Made by a program: the position numbers and the translations under genes. A stretch of 64,000 nt of DNA from Streptomyces bathyalis (GTDB taxonomy: Bacteria; Actinomycetota; Actinomycetes; Streptomycetales; Streptomycetaceae): the NCBI RefSeq assembly GCF_015910445.1, contig NZ_CP048882.1:248001-312000 (forward strand). Direction: 5' to 3'. The notes under the pieces are model-generated. The model saw only the letters and a list, made by a program, of their open reading frames with translations, searched no databases and was not told where the DNA came from. Shown piece after piece: positions 61,130 to 64,000 of the stretch; position 1 is the stretch's first letter; each line of letters opens with the position of its first letter.

Positions 61130-62515
61130 TCACCCCTGAGCGGAGTTGCCGCCGGCGTTGCGGCTGTCTGTCCGCCGGCCCTCGGGTCCCTGATACCGCC
61201 GTGGGGAGTGCGCCAACTCCGGCGAGGACGACTCCAGCGGCACCGACCAGGACCTCACGAGGCCCAGCTGGGCAGCCTGCCTCGGCAGCAGCGCGTCGAG
61301 CAGCCAGTCGGCAGCCACACGCACGCGGTTCCCGGGCAGCGCAGCCAAGTGATAGGCGCGCGTCACCGCGTTGGCGAGCGGCCCGGACAGCGGCACCCCC
61401 AGCGGATTTGCCGCCGCCTGCACCCCGCCCAAGTCCACGGTGAAGCCCAAGTCGTTGTGCTTGTACGGGCGGCGCTGACCGTATCCGTAGGAAGCGGCTA
61501 CGTTGTCCGCCACCGTCTTCCCCTGCCGCACGGCGTGCTGCCCGGTCATCGGCGTGTACTCGCCCGGCCGCGTCAGATCCGGAACCGCGGCAGCGTCACC
61601 GCACGAGAAGACCTCCGGATAACCAGGCACCTGCAGATACTTGTCGACGCACAGCCTGCCCTTCTCCGTGGGCAGGCCCATCTCTTCCACCAACGGGTCG
61701 GGGCGCACGCCTACGCACCAGATCAGTGACCGCGTCCTGACGAACTCGCCGTCGTCCAGGAGGACTCCCTCGTTTGTCGCCTCCTTCACCGACATGCCCG
61801 TCCGGACCTCCACGCCCCGCTTGGTCAGCACGCGGTGCGCCGTCTTCGACAGGCGCTCGTCCAGCTCCGGCAGCACACGGGGAGCGATGTCGAGCAGCAT
61901 CCAGCGGGGCAGACTGTCACCTCGCAGCCCGTTGCCGGCCTTGCGGTGCTGCTTGGCGAGCGAATCGGTGAACAGCTTCCCGTGAGCCGCGACTTCAGTA
62001 CCCGTGTAGCCGGCGCCGACAACCACGAAGGTGCAGCGCGCGTCGCTCTCGGCCGGGTCCTCCTCCGATGTCGCCATCGCGATCTGCCGCGTGATGTGAT
62101 CACGCAGATACAGGGCCTCGGGCATGCCCCGGAAACCATGGGCGTACTCGGCGACCCCGGGAATGGGCAACAACTTGTTCACACTGCCCACAGTCAGTAC
62201 GAGCCGGTCGTAACGCAGCTCTCCCCCGTTGCCCTCGGGGTCCACGTAGGTGATCTTCCTGGATGCCAGGTCGACCCCGTCCACCTCACCGAGCACCAGC
62301 CGCACCCCGCGCAGGGTGCCCGCCAGAGAAACCGACACCCGACGGGGCTCCAGCACGCCGGCGGAGACCTCCGGAAGCATGGGCAGGTAGAGGAAGTAGT
62401 CGTTCGGGTTGACGAGAACGATCTCCGCAGCCCCGCGGAACTTGCGTGAGAGCCGCCTCGCTGCCTGGTATCCGGCGAATCCAGCTCCGACGATGACTAT
62501 GCGGGACCGGCTCAC
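61130..62515 (-). CDS. Type II NADH dehydrogenase-like FAD protein
   Basis: 461 residues from GTG 62,515 (GGAG upstream). FAD fold RIVIVGAGFAGYQAARRLSR, then DYFLYLPMLPEVSAGVLEPR, YDRLVLTVGSVNKLLPIPGV, the NADH fold TFVVVGAGYTGTEVAAHGKL, and GYPEVFSCGDAAAVPDL with TGQHAVRQGKTVADNVA. The C-terminal part (TVDLGGVQAAANPLGVPLSG; LPGNRVRVAADWLLDALLPR) is typical of actinobacterial NDH-2-like enzymes, which transfer electrons from NADH to quinone at the membrane without pumping protons. An N-terminal extension up to 62,632 is open but lacks family residues. Confidence 0.85.
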   Translation of the reverse strand: MSRSRIVIVGAGFAGYQAARRLSRKFRGAAEIVLVNPNDYFLYLPMLPEVSAGVLEPRRVSVSLAGTLRGVRLVLGEVDGVDLASRKITYVDPEGNGGELRYDRLVLTVGSVNKLLPIPGVAEYAHGFRGMPEALYLRDHITRQIAMATSEEDPAESDARCTFVVVGAGYTGTEVAAHGKLFTDSLAKQHRKAGNGLRGDSLPRWMLLDIAPRVLPELDERLSKTAHRVLTKRGVEVRTGMSVKEATNEGVLLDDGEFVRTRSLIWCVGVRPDPLVEEMGLPTEKGRLCVDKYLQVPGYPEVFSCGDAAAVPDLTRPGEYTPMTGQHAVRQGKTVADNVAASYGYGQRRPYKHNDLGFTVDLGGVQAAANPLGVPLSGPLANAVTRAYHLAALPGNRVRVAADWLLDALLPRQAAQLGLVRSWSVPLESSSPELAHSPRRYQGPEGRRTDSRNAGGNSAQG

Positions 62516-62702
62516 TGGTGGGCGCTCCAGACCTCGGGTGTACCTTCGCGGACCCTGCCCGCAGTTCCCTCGGCCCTCCGGCCCAAACCCAGGCCACCGC
62601 CCTATGCCGGCCCCATATGGGTGCGCGAGCACCTCGGCACGTCATGTATTGTTCTTCGTGCGCGAGCGGCGCGGGGCACGGGTCCCGAGCCGAGTCGGGC
62701 AC

Positions 62703-62776
<74 letters not shown>

Positions 62777-62848
62777 CAACACGGTAAAGCCCGCTGACGG
62801 AGAACGAATCTCCAGGTCAGCGGGCTTTCGTCTGTGCCTCCTCCGGGA

Positions 62849-63600
62849 TCAGCGCACGATCCGCAGATGCTGCTGTGGAGGCGGCTTGGGGACCACTTGG
62901 GGACCAGAAGCTGTGCGCCCGGCGAGGAGATGGGTGTTGAGCGCGGCACCCGCCAGTTCGACAGACTGGTGATCAGGGTGCAGGTAGCGCTGGGTGGTGC
63001 TCAGGGAGCCATGTCTGGCGATCTTTCTGAGCACGTGGAGGGGAACGCCCGCATCTGCCATCCACGTCAGTCCTGTGTGCCGCAGATCGTGTCGACGCAA
63101 GTGCTCGTACCCGAGCCGGACCACGACCTCGTCCCAGTGCGTGGCGTCACGCAGTACGGCGGTCGATATCCGGCCGCCTCGCGGTCCGGTGAACAGCCGC
63201 GCCATCGGATCCCGGCCTACTGCCTCAAGTCGACTCGCGACCAAGGGGCGGATCTCGGGGATGCTTGGAACGAAGCGCCGTCTCTTCCCCTTGGTGCCCT
63301 TGTCGATCAGTCCGCCGGGTGGACGTAGCTGCTCAGAAAGAACGGCGAGTTCCCGGCGGGCCTCTACCAAGCCATCCGGAGTCAGTTCGTAATACCTCCG
63401 CTGAGGCCGTCCTTCGGCACCAGGATCGATGGCTTCGCGGCAGGATCGCAGCCATCCAGCCCGCTCCAAGCGAGCAAGGACCGGATAAAGCGAACCTGAC
63501 GGCAGGCCCGTTTCCTTCATCAATTCCAGTCCGTAGCGAGAAGCGGCGAATCCTCATGGAACACCGGCAGTACTCGCGCGACCGTCAGCGTCACCTTCAC
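62849..63600 (-). pseudogene. Chimeric scar: PadR regulator joined to C-terminal half of a tyrosine integrase
   Basis: An open frame of 224 residues begins at 63,523 with METGLPSGSLYPVLARL-type PadR sequence (KETGLPSGSLYPVLARLERA, GRPQRRYYELTPDGLVEARR) and continues after LRPPGGLIDKG into a tyrosine integrase: KGKRRRFVPSIPE, HDLRHTGLTWMADAGVPLHV (H-x-x-R), ARHGSLSTTQRYLHPDHQ (His and catalytic Tyr). The integrase lacks its N-terminus and first Arg. The PadR start is recoverable upstream (VKVTLTVARVLPVFHEDSP from GTG 63,600) but is one base out of frame before ASRYGLELMKE. Both parts are probably dead; the fusion marks a deletion in an element integrated at tRNA-Pro. Confidence 0.8.
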
Positions 63601-64000
63601 TCGGCACCGTAACTCGTAGGTCACCTGCCCGAGCTTGATCGCCGGTCGAAGATCGAAAGCAGGACACGCCGAGTTACGTGGTGGTGTGCTAAGCGGCTAG
63701 CTCTCGCATCAAGGCGAGCTTGTATCAGCGCCGGCCACGCTCATCTCAATCGCGACGACCTCGCCGCCGATCATCCGATACGGATCCCCCGTATCGTGGC
63801 CCCGGCCCAGCGTCGGCCGCCCTCCGGCCAGTGCTGCTCCGGCAGTACTCCCTGAACGGGTCGGCACGAAGATGCAGTGGAACTCGCCAGCGGTTGCGGG
63901 CTTTGGCAGTGTTCAGTCGGTGTACGCACCCATCTCTCGGAGTCAGGTTGGCGCCTGACAACCTGTCACTTCGCCCTGATGCGTACGGCCCCTGACGCGC
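63601..64000. other. Right edge, no supported gene; inverted repeat and repeat copy 4
   Basis: The PadR promoter region contains CGTAACTCG (63,608) and CGAGTTACG (63,670) as inverted arms 54 bases apart. Beyond that a minus-strand frame (63,746-63,961) is open but starts inside the dispersed repeat and has no domain signature. Confidence 0.45.
63925..63972. repeat. Dispersed repeat, copy 4
   Basis: CACCCATCTCTCGGAGTCAG, GTTGGCGCCTGACAACCTGT and CACTTCG, with the inner inverted repeat GTCAGG-TTGGCG-CCTGAC. Minus strand reads SGANLTPRDG. Closest to copy 2. Confidence 0.7.

Overview
The window is high-G+C actinomycete DNA, most likely from a Streptomyces. The supporting signs are GTG/ATG starts with GGAGG-type ribosome sites, ATGA stop/start overlaps, an hsp18/RheA-like heat-shock pair, AfsR-like SARP regulators, DUF2267 proteins and a tRNA-Pro(GGG). 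It has two very different halves.

Positions 1-24,660 hold an aromatic-compound catabolic cassette next to a TetR gene and an IS5-family scar. It encodes two Rieske ring-hydroxylating oxygenases (alpha/beta at 6,416-8,151 and 19,788-21,695). They appear to share one 3Fe-4S ferredoxin (23,567) and one ferredoxin reductase (10,270). Around them are two SDR dehydrogenases, an extradiol dioxygenase (23,803), a hydratase-aldolase (11,454), a class II aldolase/decarboxylase-like protein (9,485), two aldehyde dehydrogenases, and a gentisate lower pathway (3-hydroxybenzoate 6-hydroxylase-like, gentisate 1,2-dioxygenase, FAH-family hydrolase; 1,577-4,738). A branched-chain-amino-acid-type ABC importer with a fused LivH-LivM-LivG polypeptide (12,525-17,177) probably takes up the substrate. 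A tandem double-MarR regulator (5,239-6,171) is the likely controller. The motif TCCGTATAC recurs at every main promoter of the cassette and is its likely operator. The gene set resembles polycyclic or bicyclic aromatic degradation converging on gentisate; the substrate itself cannot be read from sequence.

Positions 24,660-31,400 are a decayed zone. It holds a NACHT NTPase fossil, two IS5-family fragments, a nucleoside-deaminase pseudogene with an apparent micro-inversion, a KAP NTPase with a TGG-to-TGA stop, and dispersed repeats. The intact genes here are a membrane-anchored PemK/MazF-like protein and a YaaC-DUF5655 pair.

Positions 31,400-34,300 are an hsp18 stress locus with a divergent RheA-like repressor and two DUF2267 proteins.

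Positions 34,400-59,400 are dominated by STAND/NB-ARC signalling ATPases: NB-ARC-TPR (36,901), SARP-NB-ARC-TPR (39,582), NB-ARC-WD40 (46,245), and a 1,648-residue TPR-SARP-NB-ARC-TPR-WD40 giant (53,264). The giant is translationally linked to a trypsin-like protease and a Trypco1-like small protein (58,220-59,343). This three-gene unit, with seven WD40 repeats nearly identical at DNA level, is the best candidate for an unusual biological conflict or signalling system.

Positions 59,400-64,000 carry a truncated glycosyltransferase, a type II NADH dehydrogenase-like protein, tRNA-Pro, and a scar in which a frameshifted PadR gene is fused to the C-terminal half of a tyrosine integrase.
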